Of a stretch of 9,689 nt of DNA, positions 8,542 to 9,689 are shown one piece after another; the stretch's first letter is position 1; each line of letters begins with the position of its first letter. The notes under the pieces were generated by a model. That model ran no database searches. It had not been told where the DNA came from and saw only the letters and a list, made by a program, of their open reading frames with translations. The stretch is from Jiangellaceae bacterium (GTDB lineage: Bacteria; Actinomycetota; Actinomycetes; Jiangellales; Jiangellaceae), in the NCBI GenBank assembly GCA_030146385.1, contig JASLBX010000202.1, positions 1 to 9,689 of the forward strand, read 5' to 3'. The translations under genes and the position numbers were made by a program.

Positions 8542-9689
8542 CAGGCGGCCGCCTCCTCGACGTCGTCGGACTTGTAGGCGGAGTGCAGCGGGTTCTCCCA
8601 CACGACGGTGCCGCCCATGCCGATGCCGACACACATCGTGGTGATGCCGTACCGGACCTCCGGGTGGTCGGCGAAGCCCTGCGCCAACTGGGCCATTAGC
8701 CGGACGCCGGAGGACGCGAGCGGATGTCCCAGCGCGATCGCGCCGCCGAACGGATTGATCCGGGGGTCGTCGTCGGCAATGCCGTAATGGTCCAGGAACG
8801 CGAGGACCTGCACGCCGAACGCCTCGTTGATCTCGATCAGGCCGATCTCGTCCATCGTCAGCCTGGCCTGGGCCAGCGCCTTCTCGGTGGCCGGGACGGG
8901 GCCGACACCCATTACCTCGGGCTCGACGCCGGCGAACGAGTACGACACCAGCCGCATCTTGGCAGGCAGTCCGAGTTCGGCGGCCGCATCGGCGGAGGCG
9001 AGCAGGCACGCCGTCGCGCCGTCATTGAGCCCTGCGGCGTTGCCCGCGGTCACGCGCCCGTGGGGACGGAACGGCGTCTTGAGGGTGGCGAGATCCTCGA
9101 CGGTCGTTCCCGGCCGCGGCGGCTCGTCTGCGGTCGCGAGGCCCCAGCCCTGCTCAGAACTGTGGGTGGCCACGGGGACCAGGTGCGGCTGGATCTTGCC
9201 GTCGGCGTACGCCTTGGCCAGTTTGGCCTGGCTCGCCGCGGCGAACGCGTCCGCCCTTTCCTTGGTCAGGTGCGGGAACCGGTCATGCAGGTTCTCGGCC
9301 GTCTGGCCCATCACGAGCGCACTGGGGTCGACGAGCTTCTCGGCGATGATCCGCGGGTTGGGATCCACGCCCTCGCCCATCGGGTGGTGCCCCATGTGCT
9401 CGACCCCGCCGGCGACCACGACGTCGTACGCGCCGAAGGCGATGCCGGCGGCTGTTGAGGTGACGGCTGTCATCGCGCCGGCGCACATCCGGTCGATGGC
9501 GTAACCGGGCACGCTGCGCGGCAGGCCGGCGAGCAGGGCGGCCGTCCGTCCGATGGTCAGGCCCTGGTCGCCGATCTGGGTGGTCGCGGCGATGGCGACG
9601 TCGTCGACCCGCTCCGGCGGCAGGCTCGGATTGCGTCGCAGGAGCTCGCGGATGCACTTGATGACGAGATCGTCGGCCCGGGTCTCGTG
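8541..9689 (-). CDS. fadA: Acetyl-CoA C-acyltransferase (3-ketoacyl-CoA thiolase), N-terminally cut by the window edge
   Basis: Thiolase that cleaves 3-ketoacyl-CoA to acetyl-CoA and a shortened acyl-CoA, the last step of beta-oxidation. The frame is open to the right edge: the first visible residues are HETRADDLVIKC, and the ATG-like starts further in (for example at 9512) are internal. 382 residues are visible; homologues are about 400-410 aa, so roughly 20-30 N-terminal residues are missing. Catalytic residues, counted from the edge, are nucleophile Cys69 (DRMCAGAM), NEAF, His322 (ALGHPLASSG) and Cys353 (TMCVGIGMGG). The GHHPMGEGVDPNP segment matches the actinobacterial FadA that pairs with this type of FadB. 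It is the first gene of the fadA-fadB pair. The promoter lies outside the window. Confidence 0.95.
   Translation of the reverse strand, partial: HETRADDLVIKCIRELLRRNPSLPPERVDDVAIAATTQIGDQGLTIGRTAALLAGLPRSVPGYAIDRMCAGAMTAVTSTAAGIAFGAYDVVVAGGVEHMGHHPMGEGVDPNPRIIAEKLVDPSALVMGQTAENLHDRFPHLTKERADAFAAASQAKLAKAYADGKIQPHLVPVATHSSEQGWGLATADEPPRPGTTVEDLATLKTPFRPHGRVTAGNAAGLNDGATACLLASADAAAELGLPAKMRLVSYSFAGVEPEVMGVGPVPATEKALAQARLTMDEIGLIEINEAFGVQVLAFLDHYGIADDDPRINPFGGAIALGHPLASSGVRLMAQLAQGFADHPEVRYGITTMCVGIGMGGTVVWENPLHSAYKSDDVEEAAA
8552..8557 (-). promoter_or_regulatory. Ribosome binding site for fadB inside the fadA 3' end
   Basis: AGGAGG on the minus strand lies 10 nt before the fadB ATG, within codons for the acidic C-terminus of FadA (DDVEEAAA). 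With the TGATG stop/start overlap it supports translational coupling and confirms the fadB start. Confidence 0.7.

Noticed and set aside
8542..9009. N-terminal extension of fadB giving an 858-aa frame
   Set aside because: The extension is Arg-rich, out of frame within fadA, and lies upstream of a good start with a TGATG overlap and ribosome site.

Overview
The base composition (high GC, G/C-rich third codon positions, GTG/TTG starts) and the close family resemblance of every protein point to an actinobacterium (Actinomycetota). I cannot name the genus. All recognised genes are core metabolic ones. There is no transposase, phage, CRISPR, toxin or defence gene.

Layout. (1) 1-1963, +: the 3' two thirds of an actinobacterial aconitase gene, acnA, running in from the left edge. 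The first ~120 bases are still in register with aconitase but are heavily corrupted by substitutions toward A and C, creating three in-frame stops. This looks like a bad contig end, not a pseudogene. (2) 1964-2048: short gap between convergent genes, filled by copy A of a 70-nt palindromic repeat. (3) 2049-3107, -: an unrecognised protein with four membrane helices and a ~220-residue Pro/Glu-rich tail that carries a tandem hexapeptide repeat. (4) 3108-3231: divergent promoter/leader region. (5) 3232-5142, +: dxs, first step of the MEP isoprenoid pathway, followed after 17 nt by (6) 5160-6338, +: an AI-2E (PerM-like) family membrane transporter, probably in one transcript with dxs. (7) 6339-6432: second gap between convergent genes, holding copy B of the same 70-nt repeat on the other strand. 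(8) 6433-9689, -: a fadA-fadB operon (thiolase first, then the hydratase/3-hydroxyacyl-CoA dehydrogenase fusion) with a TGATG overlap. fadA runs off the right edge, lacking only its N-terminal end.

Together the genes cover acetyl-CoA production (FadA/FadB beta-oxidation), its use in the TCA cycle (AcnA), and isoprenoid precursor entry (Dxs). From memory, acnA, dxs and fadBA also lie in the same general region in other actinobacteria such as Streptomyces. No gene-free stretch exceeds 300 bases. I found no new multi-gene system. The points most worth a second look are the 70-nt repeat pair between convergent genes, the corrupted left edge, and the repetitive-tailed membrane protein.
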